In this document: positions 34,520 to 43,378 of the stretch, piece after piece
How positions within the stretch are numbered: the stretch's first letter is position 1
How the letters are laid out: the number at the start of each line of letters is the position of its first letter
Origin: an uncultured Bacteroidales bacterium
Lineage (GTDB): Bacteria; Bacteroidota; Bacteroidia; Bacteroidales; UBA4417
Length of the DNA: 45,461 nt
Assembly: GCA_903879715.1 (NCBI GenBank)
Contig: CAIRMR010000002.1
Location: 1-45,461, forward strand
Direction: 5' to 3'
The notes under the pieces: model-generated
Told to the model about the DNA's origin: nothing
Databases searched by the model: none
The model's input: the letters and a program-made list of their open reading frames with translations, nothing else
Position numbers and translations under genes: made by a program

Positions 34520-36799
34520 ATGACGTTTTCTTCACTTCCTGATCGGATTAAAATTGTGCACATTTTAGTACCTGGTTTTGTATTGGTTGCCATTAGCGTG
34601 CTGATTAACCAGTTTTCAATTGAAAGTGAATCCCTCAGGATTTTTAACGCATCATTTGAATTGTTGCTATCTGCTTCAGTTTCAATTGTTATGCTGTTTC
34701 TTTACCGGCTATCAAAACAAAATCATTTTGCTTTTAGCCGTACGTTGTTATGGTTGCTGTTAACTTCTGTTACCTGGTCAGCCGGTGATGCGTTATATCT
34801 TTATCTGACTTGTTTGAATGTTGATCCTTTTATATCGTTGGCTGACTTTTTTTATATTGCGGCAACTATTTTATTCATTGTATCCGTTATTACAATAGCT
34901 GGTTCACAGCCTGCTTCGCGAAGAAGGAATATGGTATTTATCGAAATCAGTATACTTGTTCTTTCGGCAGCCATTATTTTTACAATCCTTCTTCTTTCAC
35001 GTGGAAATCCAGATCTAAACTTTGATGTTCTTACGCTGTTTATGGTTTTCATTTATCCTTTGCTTGATATTATTTCCATCTGGATAATTATGATATTGTT
35101 TTTTACCTGTCCGATGAAAAGCAGCCAAAAGGTACTAGGCCTCTTTTTTGTAGCTGCAATCAGTATTTTCCTCAGCGATTTATTTTACCTGGTATACTCT
35201 ATATATACGCCATTGGGAAGAGACTATCTTGTCGATATAGGTTACTATCTTTTTTATATTCTTATGTTAGTAGGAGGATTAAAAGGATATGAACAGATCA
35301 GGGAAAATGAATCATGTGGGAAGGATGAACGGGTTGCTGTTTTTAAACAAAACAACTGGATCGTTTTTCTTCCCGGAGTATTTCTGATTACATTGATCGG
35401 GTTATTGTTAGTTTTTATTCTTAACCAGTCATTTGTATTGTTTAACGGCATTATCTTCCTGATTGTATTCGTAATTGTTCTTTTTATTATTCACCAATAC
35501 CTTGTAGTAATTGATAATTTTAAGCTCACCAAAGAGATGAGGCAGATTAATACTCAACTTGAAACCAAAGTGGAGCAGCGAACCGCCGAATTAAGTAAAG
35601 CAAATAATGAACTTCAGGATGAGATGAAGGAAAGAGAGAAAGCTGAAGAGCACCTGGCCAGGAGTAATCAGGATCTGGCCCTTTTGAACAGAGATAAGGA
35701 TAAGCTTTTCTCGATGCTGGCACACGATCTCCGAAGTCCTCTAGGATCGATGATGAATCTTTCGGCCCTTTTGGTTGAGAATATTAAAGATTTCGATGAA
35801 AGTGAATTAATGGAAGTTGTAGACACACTCAATAAATCAGCAACACAAACATTTCAATTGCTCAATGATTTGTTGGCCTGGTCTACTATTCAGATGGGAA
35901 GAGGTGAAAGGGAAAAAGAAGAATTTGCACTGTCAGAAATTGTAAATGAAAATATTGTTATCCTTACTTCGGACGTTCTCCGGAAACGTATAGAGATCAT
36001 GACTGATATAGATCCGGCAATACTTGTATTTGCCGATAAATTCGCTATACAAACGGTGTTGCGCAACCTGCTTAGCAACGCAATGAAATTTACACCTTCC
36101 CACGGAAGTATAAATGTGACTGCTTCTGAAAAAAATAATAAGGTGGAAATTTCGGTTAGTGATAATGGACAGGGAATTACGAAAGAAAAACAGAGAAAAA
36201 TATTCAGGGTTGATACTGTTAGTTCCTCGCCAGGAACTGATGGCGAAAAAGGTACCGGGTTCGGTTTATTGCTCTGTAAAGACCTGGTTCAACGTAATGG
36301 AGGTAAAATTTGGTTTGAGAGTGAGAAGGGGAAAGGCAGTACTTTTTATTTTACATTACCCGTTCATGATGACGGTGGAATTTTAAATAAAGCTTCGGAC
36401 GAAAACACAAATACCAGGCTTGAAACAAGAGTTGAATATAAACTGGACGATACCAGGCGACTGGGATTCACTACTCTTATTGGAAATTTTAATTCTACTA
36501 TTCTTGCTGTTGAGTTAAACAAGTTATGGAATAGCACTCACTTTAATCCAAACTACTCAGTACTTATCGACATACGGAAAGCGACATTCAGCGGGGAGAG
36601 CAAGGAGTTTCCTGATCTTTTCGGCATTTTCAGTGACATGCCTGGCATACGGACAAACCGGAAATTAGCATTGCTTACAGAAACTCCCCAGCAAGTAGCA
36701 TATTCAACAATGTTCGGACAATTCATAAAGTTGAATTATACCATAAGTGTAGAGGTTTTCAGTACTTACGACGGTGCAATCACCTGGCTCGGGGCTTAA
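34520..36799 (+). CDS. Membrane sensor histidine kinase with C-terminal SpoIIAA-like domain
   Basis: This protein of about 759 residues has some nine membrane helices in the first 330 residues, a coiled coil (about 345-390, TKVEQRTAELSKANNELQ), and a kinase core: H-box LFSMLAHDLRSPLGSMM with the phospho-acceptor His, N-box NLLSNAMKFT, G1 SDNGQGI and G2 GTGFGLLLCKDLV. After the kinase core, about 125 residues (TLIGNFNSTILAVELNKLW to VEVFSTYDGAITWLGA) resemble the SpoIIAA-like domain seen alone in Bacteroidota proteins. The ATG 34520 is preferred to a GTG at 34502. No response regulator is adjacent, so the partner is unknown. Confidence 0.87.
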   Translation: MTFSSLPDRIKIVHILVPGFVLVAISVLINQFSIESESLRIFNASFELLLSASVSIVMLFLYRLSKQNHFAFSRTLLWLLLTSVTWSAGDALYLYLTCLNVDPFISLADFFYIAATILFIVSVITIAGSQPASRRRNMVFIEISILVLSAAIIFTILLLSRGNPDLNFDVLTLFMVFIYPLLDIISIWIIMILFFTCPMKSSQKVLGLFFVAAISIFLSDLFYLVYSIYTPLGRDYLVDIGYYLFYILMLVGGLKGYEQIRENESCGKDERVAVFKQNNWIVFLPGVFLITLIGLLLVFILNQSFVLFNGIIFLIVFVIVLFIIHQYLVVIDNFKLTKEMRQINTQLETKVEQRTAELSKANNELQDEMKEREKAEEHLARSNQDLALLNRDKDKLFSMLAHDLRSPLGSMMNLSALLVENIKDFDESELMEVVDTLNKSATQTFQLLNDLLAWSTIQMGRGEREKEEFALSEIVNENIVILTSDVLRKRIEIMTDIDPAILVFADKFAIQTVLRNLLSNAMKFTPSHGSINVTASEKNNKVEISVSDNGQGITKEKQRKIFRVDTVSSSPGTDGEKGTGFGLLLCKDLVQRNGGKIWFESEKGKGSTFYFTLPVHDDGGILNKASDENTNTRLETRVEYKLDDTRRLGFTTLIGNFNSTILAVELNKLWNSTHFNPNYSVLIDIRKATFSGESKEFPDLFGIFSDMPGIRTNRKLALLTETPQQVAYSTMFGQFIKLNYTISVEVFSTYDGAITWLGA

Positions 36800-36891
36800 A
36801 CTTGGTCAACGAGAATTAATATGTATACCGTACTAAAATAGCTAAAGCATCCCGCTCTTTTAAAATTACCGAAGATTTTAACATTAAATTA

Positions 36892-36911
36892 ATGCCGTAT
36901 TTTTACGTTAT
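36892..36911. promoter_or_regulatory. First ArsR-type dyad in the ars promoter
   Basis: ATGCCG, eight bases and CGTTAT form an imperfect dyad related to that at 36920-36939 (14 of 18 core positions shared, 28 bases apart). It overlaps the region expected for the -33 element. Confidence 0.5.
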
Positions 36912-36919
36912 TTAAAAAG

Positions 36920-36939
36920 ATGTCGTATATTTGCGTCAT
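36920..36939. promoter_or_regulatory. Second ArsR-type dyad overlapping the ars -7 box
   Basis: ATGTCG, TATATTTG and CGTCAT form the better dyad. It encloses the -7 box TATATTTG (36926-36933), so a bound repressor would block the promoter. The arsR ATG follows at 36957. Confidence 0.6.
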
Positions 36940-36956
36940 AAAGGTAAAATCGATCA

Positions 36957-37283
36957 ATGGCAAAAACTGAATTATTCAACGAATCGTTGCAGCAGTCTGC
37001 AGCTTATTTTAAAGTATTATCGCATCCGGCAAGGCTCGCCATTATCAATTACCTTATTGAGTCAGGCACTTGCATAACCGGTGATATTACCGAAGAACTG
37101 CCGCTTAGCCGTACCACTGTGAGTCAGCATCTGCAGGAACTGAAGGATTGTAACCTCATACAAGGTACAGTAAACGGGGCAAAAGTAAATTATTGCATCA
37201 ATTCCATTGGTTTGGAGGATATGATCAGTGAACTTCGCAATATGGCTGCAAAACTAGAAAAATCTAAATCCTGTAAATGTTAA
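36957..37283 (+). CDS. arsR: ArsR family metalloid-responsive repressor
   Basis: This 108-residue winged-helix protein binds the ars promoter and releases it on binding arsenite or antimonite. HTH motif: YFKVLSHPARLAIINYLIESGTC then ITGDITEELPLSRTTVSQHLQELKDCNLI at about residues 17-70. The usual ELCVC motif in helix 3 is not present. Cysteines are instead at GTCITG, KDCN and the C-terminal SCKC, so the metal site seems to differ from the classic R773 type. It is the first gene of the operon, three bases before arsC. Confidence 0.88.
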   Translation: MAKTELFNESLQQSAAYFKVLSHPARLAIINYLIESGTCITGDITEELPLSRTTVSQHLQELKDCNLIQGTVNGAKVNYCINSIGLEDMISELRNMAAKLEKSKSCKC

Positions 37284-37286
37284 TTT

Positions 37287-37718
37287 ATGAAGGTACTCCT
37301 TTTATGCACAGGTAACTCCTGCCGAAGCCAGATGGCTCATGGATTCCTTCAATCGTTTGACAAAAATCTTTTTGTCTGTTCGGCTGGAACAGAAGCTTCG
37401 GGTAAACTGAACGAAAAAGCTGTTCAGGTGATGAAAGAAGCCGGAATTGATATAAGTCATCATACCTCTGATCCTATTGATAATTATTTGAATGATGAGT
37501 GGGATTTTGTAATTACCGTTTGTGGTGGCGCCAACGAAGCCTGCCCCGCTTTTATAGGTAAAGTGAAGCACCGTCTTCATATTGGCTTTGATGATCCTTC
37601 ACATGCCGATGGTACGCCGGAATTTATAATGAGCGAATTTTACCGCGTTCGCGATGAAATTAATAACGGTTTCCGAAAATTCTATGATGAACAAATAATT
37701 AGGGAAATAGGGAAATAG
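37287..37718 (+). CDS. arsC: Arsenate reductase of the low-molecular-weight phosphatase type
   Basis: This 143-residue enzyme reduces arsenate to arsenite with thioredoxin. The P-loop LLCTGNSCRSQMAHG (Cys-x5-Arg) is at residues 5-19. A second cysteine pair is in VCGGANEACPAF at about residues 79-90. The Asp in GFDDPSHADG is the family acid. It is the second gene of the ars operon. Confidence 0.9.
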   Translation: MKVLLLCTGNSCRSQMAHGFLQSFDKNLFVCSAGTEASGKLNEKAVQVMKEAGIDISHHTSDPIDNYLNDEWDFVITVCGGANEACPAFIGKVKHRLHIGFDDPSHADGTPEFIMSEFYRVRDEINNGFRKFYDEQIIREIGK

Positions 37719-37735
37719 GGAAATAGTGATATTGG
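37700..37735 (+). repeat. GGGAAATA repeats at the arsC stop
   Basis: Three to four copies of GGGAAATA overlap or follow the arsC stop at 37718. It is a purine-rich gene-end repeat. Confidence 0.5.
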
Positions 37736-37755
37736 GAAGATGGCTCGCTTTGGTT

Positions 37756-37797
37756 CTCCCCTTTTTTTAAGGGGAGATGTCCGAAGGACAGAGGGGT
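37756..37797. repeat. Double hairpin between arsC and the C_GCAxxG_C_C gene
   Basis: CTCCCCTT with AAGGGGAG form the first hairpin and TGTCC-GAA-GGACA the second (37778-37790), followed by GAGGGG. It resembles dispersed Bacteroidota palindromes. The 161-base gap holds little else. Confidence 0.5.
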
Positions 37798-37879
37798 ACA
37801 AGACAGATGGATAATAATAAGATAGGTACTACTAAAAACTTTACACAAAATAATTTACAAAACATCAAATCAAATAACT

Positions 37880-38329
37880 ATGGACCGCTCCGAAAAGGCA
37901 TTATCCTATTTCGATAATAAATTTAACTGTTCTCAATCGGTGTTAACCGCGTTTGCCGGGGAGTTGGGATTAACTGAAGATGAATCGCTTCGGGTTGCTT
38001 CCGCTTTTGGTGGAGGTATCGGAAGGCAACAACTTACATGTGGAGCAGTTTCAGGAGCAGTAATGGCTCTGGGACTCAAGTTTGGTAAAGGTAAAAATGA
38101 TGAAGATGAAAAAAAACAACTGACCTATGAGAAAACAGTTGAACTGTTCGATGCATTTACAACGCTGAATGGATCAACCAATTGTCGTAAATTACTGAAT
38201 GATCTGGATATGAGAAATGAAAATGAACTCAGCTTAATTAAGGAACAAAATCTTTTTCACACCAACTGCAGGAAATATGTAGTTGATGCAGTAAAAATTA
38301 CAGAGCAGATAATTTATAATTCTAAATAA
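37880..38329 (+). CDS. C_GCAxxG_C_C family protein
   Basis: This 149-residue protein is of the family named for its cysteine pattern. Here the cysteines are NCSQSVL, TCGAVSGAVMALG, STNCRKLL and HTNCRKYVVDA. Such proteins are often redox-active and recur in metal and methyl-transfer operons. It lies between arsC and arsM, so a role in electron or thiol supply to arsenic metabolism is likely, but unproven. It is translated eight bases before arsM. Confidence 0.86.
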   Translation: MDRSEKALSYFDNKFNCSQSVLTAFAGELGLTEDESLRVASAFGGGIGRQQLTCGAVSGAVMALGLKFGKGKNDEDEKKQLTYEKTVELFDAFTTLNGSTNCRKLLNDLDMRNENELSLIKEQNLFHTNCRKYVVDAVKITEQIIYNSK

Positions 38330-38337
38330 TTGATACT

Positions 38338-39168
38338 ATGGAAGATATTAAAAAGATTGTTCAGGAAAAATACGGCGAAATCGCTAAACAAACCAAAGAG
38401 CAAAATGGAACTTCCTGTTGCGGGACAACATCCTGTGGCTCAGAAGTTGACTATTCAGTATTCAGCGAAAGCTATGACAACCTTGATGGATATGCACCTG
38501 ACGCTGATCTGGGACTCGGCTGTGGTCTGCCAACCGAATATGCCGGAATTCAGCCAGGAAACAGTGTTCTCGATTTAGGGTCGGGAGCGGGAAACGATTG
38601 TTTTGTTGCCCGCGCATTGGTTGGTGATACCGGATATGTGGCAGGTATTGATTTCACGGACGCCATGATTGAAAAAGCACGCGAAAATGCCCGTACACTT
38701 GGATTTACCAACGTGGATTTTATCCAGGGTGATATCGAAGACATTCCTGTCAGGTTCGGAGTTGTAGATGTAGTGATCAGCAATTGTGTGTTAAACCTTG
38801 TGCCCGACAAAGCCAAAGCTTTCAGCGAGATTTACCGGGTTTTGAAACAGGGTGGTCATTTCTGCATTTCGGATGTGGTGCTTCAAGGGGAATTACCCGT
38901 AGGAGTAAAAGAAGACGCAACTATGTATGCCGGCTGTGTTTCGGGCGCACTTCCACGCGAAGAATACATCAGCATTATTGAAGAAGCTGGATTCACTAAT
39001 GTTGAAGTTAAAAAAGAAAAGAAGATTGAACTTCCTGATGAGTTGCTCTTGTTATACATGTCAGCTGAAGAATTGGATAAATTTAAAAATGGCGAAACTG
39101 GTATTTTCAGCATAACCGTAACAGGTAAAAAACCTGAAGGTTGCGGGTGCGGTTGCTCGTGTTCGTAA
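38338..39168 (+). CDS. arsM: Arsenite methyltransferase
   Basis: This 276-residue SAM-dependent enzyme methylates arsenite. The methyltransferase core has VLDLGSGAGNDCFVA and GIDFTDAMIEKAREN. Conserved ArsM cysteines are placed at LGLGCGLPTEY, SNCVLNLVPDK and MYAGCVSGALPREEY. An N-terminal SCCGTTSCGSE and a C-terminal GCGCGCSCS add further thiols. Its location in the operon with acr3 and arsC supports the role. Confidence 0.93.
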   Translation: MEDIKKIVQEKYGEIAKQTKEQNGTSCCGTTSCGSEVDYSVFSESYDNLDGYAPDADLGLGCGLPTEYAGIQPGNSVLDLGSGAGNDCFVARALVGDTGYVAGIDFTDAMIEKARENARTLGFTNVDFIQGDIEDIPVRFGVVDVVISNCVLNLVPDKAKAFSEIYRVLKQGGHFCISDVVLQGELPVGVKEDATMYAGCVSGALPREEYISIIEEAGFTNVEVKKEKKIELPDELLLLYMSAEELDKFKNGETGIFSITVTGKKPEGCGCGCSCS

Positions 39169-39171
39169 TTA

Positions 39172-39463
39172 GATAATTTGAAAATTTGGGAATTTGAAAA
39201 TTTGAAAATGAGCAGATTGGTTATTTTAGGAATGTAATTCAGTCGAATGAAAAAATATTAACTGTATGCTGATCAATCGTTTGTTTGGCCTGGTGAAGCT
39301 TTAATAATATTGGACTAACCCAAAGAATGAACTCGTTTTCAAATTACTCCATTTTCAGATAATTCTATTTTCGAATTTTCAAATTACCTCATTTTCAAAT
39401 CCTCAAATCGTTTCATTTTCAAATCCTCAAATCCTCAAATCCTCACATCATTCAAATCCTCAA
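39172..39463. repeat. Inverted short-period repeats between arsM and acr3
   Basis: After the arsM stop, GAATTTGAAAATTTGAAAAT units (39180-39210) run; before acr3, units of TTTTCAAAT and CCTCAAAT repeat (39351-39463). The two runs are complementary and could form a long A/T-rich hairpin around the 140-base middle part. Nothing else is visible in the 296-base gap. Confidence 0.55.
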
Positions 39464-39464
39464 T

Positions 39465-40580
39465 ATGCCATCACAACCCCGGTTAAAATTTCTCGACAGG
39501 TATCTCACCTTGTGGATTTTCCTTGCCATGTTTATTGGTGTTATGTCCGGATATTTGTTTCCTTCCATAGCTCATTTCTGGGAATCTTTAAAATCGTCGC
39601 CGGAGAGCACAACCAATATTCCAATTGCCATCGGCCTGATACTTATGATGTATCCTCCTTTGGCTAAAGTAAAATACGAAGAGCTGGGTGATGTTTTTCG
39701 TAATTGGAAAGTGCTCACGCTTTCGCTGGTACAAAACTGGGTTATAGGCCCGGTGCTTATGTTTGCGCTGGCTATTACATTGTTTAAATTGTTTCCGGGC
39801 GAAAATAACGCCAATCTTCCCTACATGTATGGAATTATTATGATTGGCCTTGCACGTTGCATCGCCATGGTAATTGTGTGGAATGATCTTGCCAAAGGCG
39901 ATACTCAATATGCTGCCGGCCTGGTGGCGTTTAACAGTATTTTCCAGGTGCTTTTCTTTTCGGTGTACGCTTACTTTTTTATAGCTGTATTGCCTGGCTG
40001 GTTTGGTATACCGACTAATGACGCTGTTGAAAACATCACTATAGCCCAGATTGCAAAAAGCGTATTTATTTATCTTGGTATACCTTTTATAGCAGGCTTT
40101 TTTACGCGGTTTATATTAATCCGGGTAAAAAGCAAAGAATGGTATCATAACAAATTTATTCCCAGGATCAGTCCGGTTACACTTATTGCACTGCTATTCA
40201 CGATTGTAATCATGTTCTCATTAAAAGGAGAATACATCGTGAAAATCCCACTTGATGTAGTGCTTATCGCAATTCCGCTTCTGATTTATTTCGTGGTAAT
40301 GTTTATGCTTTCATTCTTTATGAGCAGAAGGATTGGTGCAAATTATAGTCAATCGGTCACTCTTTCATTTACAGCCGCCAGTAATAATTTTGAACTGGCG
40401 ATTGCTGTATCTATCGCCATATTTGGAATGAACTCAGGCGAAGCATTTGCGGCTGTAATCGGCCCGCTGGTTGAAGTACCTGTTATGATAGCATTGGTAA
40501 ATGTGGCGCTGAGATTCAAGGAAAAATATTTTGTGAAAGTATCTGAACACTTTTCCTCTTCTGAAGAAATTATGCGTTAG
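39465..40580 (+). CDS. acr3: Acr3-type arsenite efflux transporter
   Basis: This 371-residue transporter has about ten membrane helices. The family signature [20 protein letters not shown] holds the conserved cysteine (about residue 131). The second half has [20 protein letters not shown] and [12 protein letters not shown], typical for Acr3. It exports arsenite. It is the last gene of the ars group. Confidence 0.94.
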   Translation: MPSQPRLKFLDRYLTLWIFLAMFIGVMSGYLFPSIAHFWESLKSSPESTTNIPIAIGLILMMYPPLAKVKYEELGDVFRNWKVLTLSLVQNWVIGPVLMFALAITLFKLFPGENNANLPYMYGIIMIGLARCIAMVIVWNDLAKGDTQYAAGLVAFNSIFQVLFFSVYAYFFIAVLPGWFGIPTNDAVENITIAQIAKSVFIYLGIPFIAGFFTRFILIRVKSKEWYHNKFIPRISPVTLIALLFTIVIMFSLKGEYIVKIPLDVVLIAIPLLIYFVVMFMLSFFMSRRIGANYSQSVTLSFTAASNNFELAIAVSIAIFGMNSGEAFAAVIGPLVEVPVMIALVNVALRFKEKYFVKVSEHFSSSEEIMR

Positions 40581-40652
40581 ACTGATCGAAATGTATAGTG
40601 TGACAGAGAGATCACTATGCCTTTCTATCTTAAAATGTTTTTGTTCTAAAGC

Positions 40653-41888
40653 TTACCGCTTTATCACTTTAAATGCCTGCATTTCGTTGCCGATCCTAAC
40701 GATATAAACACCTGAAGATAATTCGGAAATATTTATGGCCTGATTTTTAGTAGTCAGTTCCCCTGTCAGTACTACATTTCCTGAATGATTGATTATTCTG
40801 TATGTAGCAGGTAAATCAAATCTGTCGGTTTTAAAGTTTATGAAATCAGTAGCAGGATTTGGAAACAAGATTGTATTATAAATCGCCTGACTTCCTGTAA
40901 AATTATTTAAATTGCTGAGGTAGCTTCCCAAATAATCTGTTAAATCAAGAATATGAAGCTTTTGTGGTATATCAATTAATTGAGCTTCTGAAAAATGTTC
41001 GTTCGAAATATAGTATTTCAATGCATTGGATGTTGCAATTCCTTCAACCTGGTAAAATGGAAGTGCAATTTCTATTCTTCGCTTATTTCCGCTGAAGAAT
41101 TCAGTTCTGTGATAGTCGTAGAGCAGGTAAATAAACGGTTGTAGAGAAATACTATACCCACATAAAGCAATAAGGTTTTTCGTTTCAATATAAGTTGCCC
41201 CTGTAATCAGCCCTTGAACATCATAAGTTGATTTAAGTTTAGCTACATAGGTGCCCGGAGTTTTGGGCATCGAATACACGCTGGTTTTAGTACTGATCCA
41301 TTGTTTGGTAAACAAAAAGATGCTGTCGGCTGAAACAATAAATGCTTCGCAATCGAAATCCGTATTATTTGAACCGGCTGGTGAAAAATTAGTCTGGTCA
41401 GAATATGAATAACTTATTGTTTCAATCACGGGTGAATTGGCGAGTAAGGAATTCTTATCAATCCGTAAGATTTTTAAATCCGTCCGGTTTCCATTCTGAT
41501 TGTTACCGAAATCGCCTACATAAACGAAATCAGCATCCTGCGAGATATCTTCCCAGTCTGTATTTGTTTTCCCATTTATAGCATATGACTGAATCAGGTT
41601 TCCATTGCTGGAATCCAAGGCATACAGATTTATATCATCGCTGTCATTATGGGTCCAGATATAATCGCTCCATTTTATTAGTCCGGATGTTTCAATAAGG
41701 TTATCAGCCAGGTTAAAACTTAGAAAGGGTGAAATCGAAGCCGGATTGTATGCGCAGCTTTCATCATTTTGGGTTGCTGAGGGGTTGTAATTGTTAGCAA
41801 GTGGATCAGTACAACCGGTTACCTGGGCTGTTGTTGTAGTAAGAAGTGATAAAAAGAAAAAAGAAAATAGAAAAAGGTGGATTTTCAT
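40653..41888 (-). CDS. Secreted protein with type IX secretion C-terminal tail
   Basis: This protein of about 411 residues has a signal peptide (MKIHLFLFSFFFLSLLTTTTAQ), then a GCTDPLANNYNPSATQNDESC repeat-like motif (split at Asn-Asn), typical of cell-surface Bacteroidota proteins. The middle part has beta-propeller-like strands (SGLIKWSDYIWTHNDSDD; FVYVGDFGNNQNG). The end has LFPNPATDFINFKTD and SGVYIVRIGNEMQAFKVIK, the type IX sorting domain. The start 41888 is preferred over 41918 because it opens the signal. Substrate or role unknown. Confidence 0.87.
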   Translation of the reverse strand: MKIHLFLFSFFFLSLLTTTTAQVTGCTDPLANNYNPSATQNDESCAYNPASISPFLSFNLADNLIETSGLIKWSDYIWTHNDSDDINLYALDSSNGNLIQSYAINGKTNTDWEDISQDADFVYVGDFGNNQNGNRTDLKILRIDKNSLLANSPVIETISYSYSDQTNFSPAGSNNTDFDCEAFIVSADSIFLFTKQWISTKTSVYSMPKTPGTYVAKLKSTYDVQGLITGATYIETKNLIALCGYSISLQPFIYLLYDYHRTEFFSGNKRRIEIALPFYQVEGIATSNALKYYISNEHFSEAQLIDIPQKLHILDLTDYLGSYLSNLNNFTGSQAIYNTILFPNPATDFINFKTDRFDLPATYRIINHSGNVVLTGELTTKNQAINISELSSGVYIVRIGNEMQAFKVIKR

Positions 41889-42079
41889 TTTTCGGAGTTT
41901 TGAGATACTTTCAAACAAGTATACCGTTTAAATCCAGCTCTGTTATTGTTCAGATTATCAGTTAACGAACTGGTTTTTATTCAGTCGGCATGTAAAAGGC
42001 TTAGATTCTTTCCTTTTAAATCAGTGCTAAATTTACAAACAATTTTCATCGTTGGTTTACAATCGTATTTTCAATTTTA

Positions 42080-42691
42080 TCAGGGATAAACAATCGTTCT
42101 GAATGTCAGGTTCACTCTTGGTTTAGTAATTTGTTTCGTTGGTGGTAACCGATGCAGCCAGTAGGTTTGACATGTACCTTTCATAACCAGCAAACTACCA
42201 TGTTCTAAAATAAGTGAAACCGTTTCTTTTGTTTGCTTATGCCTGAATGAAAATTTCCGTTCAGCACCAAAAGTCAATGAACCTATTGCCCCGTTTTGCT
42301 TCAGATCTTTTTCCCCGTCACTGTGCCAGGCCATACCTTCATCACCGCTATGGTATAAATTGAGTAAGCAGGAATTGAAAGTTTCACCAGTCCTGTACTC
42401 TGTAACTAACTTTAATTCCAGCAATTCTTTGGTCCAGGGCAATGCTCTTTTCGTGGTGTTCGAATACGTGTATTCAAAATCGATATCACCATACCAGGCA
42501 ACTTTACGTTTTGTGATGATATGTTTCCCGAAAATCACAGCCTCGTCATTTTTCCATTCTATGTGGTTTATCAAGCATTCCAAATAAAAGTCGGCTTCAT
42601 CTTTGGAAAATACTTTGCCATAATAATTTACAGTGCCATCTTTAGACAACAGATTATAATTTTCGTCAGATTCAGGGTTGAACAGATCCAT
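42080..42691 (-). CDS. AlkB-like 2-oxoglutarate/Fe(II) dioxygenase
   Basis: This protein of about 203 residues is of the AlkB family, which demethylates damaged DNA or RNA bases. The iron ligands are in MAWHSDGEKD (His, Asp) and YWLHRLPPT (His), and the 2-oxoglutarate-binding Arg is in PRVNLTFRT. Other family marks are IITKRKVAWYGDIDFEYTYS, NSCLLNLYHSGDEG and GAIGSLTFGAERKFSFRHK. ATG 42691 (MDLFNPES) fits the family start; an ATG at 42718 would add nine residues. Confidence 0.9.
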   Translation of the reverse strand: MDLFNPESDENYNLLSKDGTVNYYGKVFSKDEADFYLECLINHIEWKNDEAVIFGKHIITKRKVAWYGDIDFEYTYSNTTKRALPWTKELLELKLVTEYRTGETFNSCLLNLYHSGDEGMAWHSDGEKDLKQNGAIGSLTFGAERKFSFRHKQTKETVSLILEHGSLLVMKGTCQTYWLHRLPPTKQITKPRVNLTFRTIVYP

Positions 42692-42796
42692 TTTACAATT
42701 TACAATTTGCTGGTTCATTGATTATCCGGTTGGATGAAAATCCTTATTCGATAGCTGGTTATGAAACTGTGCGTATTTCATTACATCCTTTTATAA

Positions 42797-43252
42797 TTAT
42801 CCATTTTGAATGGTTAATCCTTCGTGTGATATTTCAATAGTCTCGACAGCAACTTCATTAGCATCTGATTTTAGATCTGTTCCGGTAATTTTTGTAGGCC
42901 AGGCATTAGTTAATATCCATGTCATAGCTGGATTGCCTTGTTCGTCCAATAATTGGACGGTAACAGTTTCTTTCCTGATTGTGTTCATTTTAATGGAACT
43001 ATACCAGTCAAAGAAATTGTTGTCTTTTGCGAATATGCCTTTTTTTAGTGTTACGTTACCGACTTTTGCAATCCCAGGCATTTTGATCGTCGAAAACAGT
43101 TTGTTGTCACCATGACGGTATTCAATTTCCTGTGATTCAGATTCTAATCCGGAAACTTCCTGGAACAATACTGGGCTTCCTTGTGATCCAAGTGTTACGC
43201 TGAAGTAAAACTTAGGTAAAGGCCAGACAGAGTCCTGAATTTCTGTTGTCAT
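42797..43252 (-). CDS. Contractile injection system/phage tail tube protein
   Basis: This protein of about 151 residues belongs to the T4 gp19-like/Pvc1 inner tube family: PLPKFYFSVTLGSQGSPVLFQEVSGLESESQEIEYRHGD (given in parts), KMPGIAKVGNVTLKKGIF and FFDWYSSIK are the conserved blocks. ATG 43252 (MTTEIQDSVWP) is preferred over 43297, since the extra 15 residues are not conserved. No sheath, baseplate or spike gene is visible beside it. It could be a leftover of an eCIS or phage locus or a protein with a different role. Confidence 0.85.
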   Translation of the reverse strand: MTTEIQDSVWPLPKFYFSVTLGSQGSPVLFQEVSGLESESQEIEYRHGDNKLFSTIKMPGIAKVGNVTLKKGIFAKDNNFFDWYSSIKMNTIRKETVTVQLLDEQGNPAMTWILTNAWPTKITGTDLKSDANEVAVETIEISHEGLTIQNG

Positions 43253-43378
43253 ACTTTTTTGATTTACTTTTATCCTGATTCTAACACGGCTAACCATCTA
43301 TAAATTAGACTTATAGATTATGAATATCGAGTTCATTTTATAAAACAACCTATGTAGTTTAAGAAGAAAAGAGTTTCC

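Noticed and set aside
36957-40580. Arsenic genes as a recent transfer
   Set aside because: Base composition and promoter style look like the rest of the window, and no integrase, tRNA or repeats bound the block.
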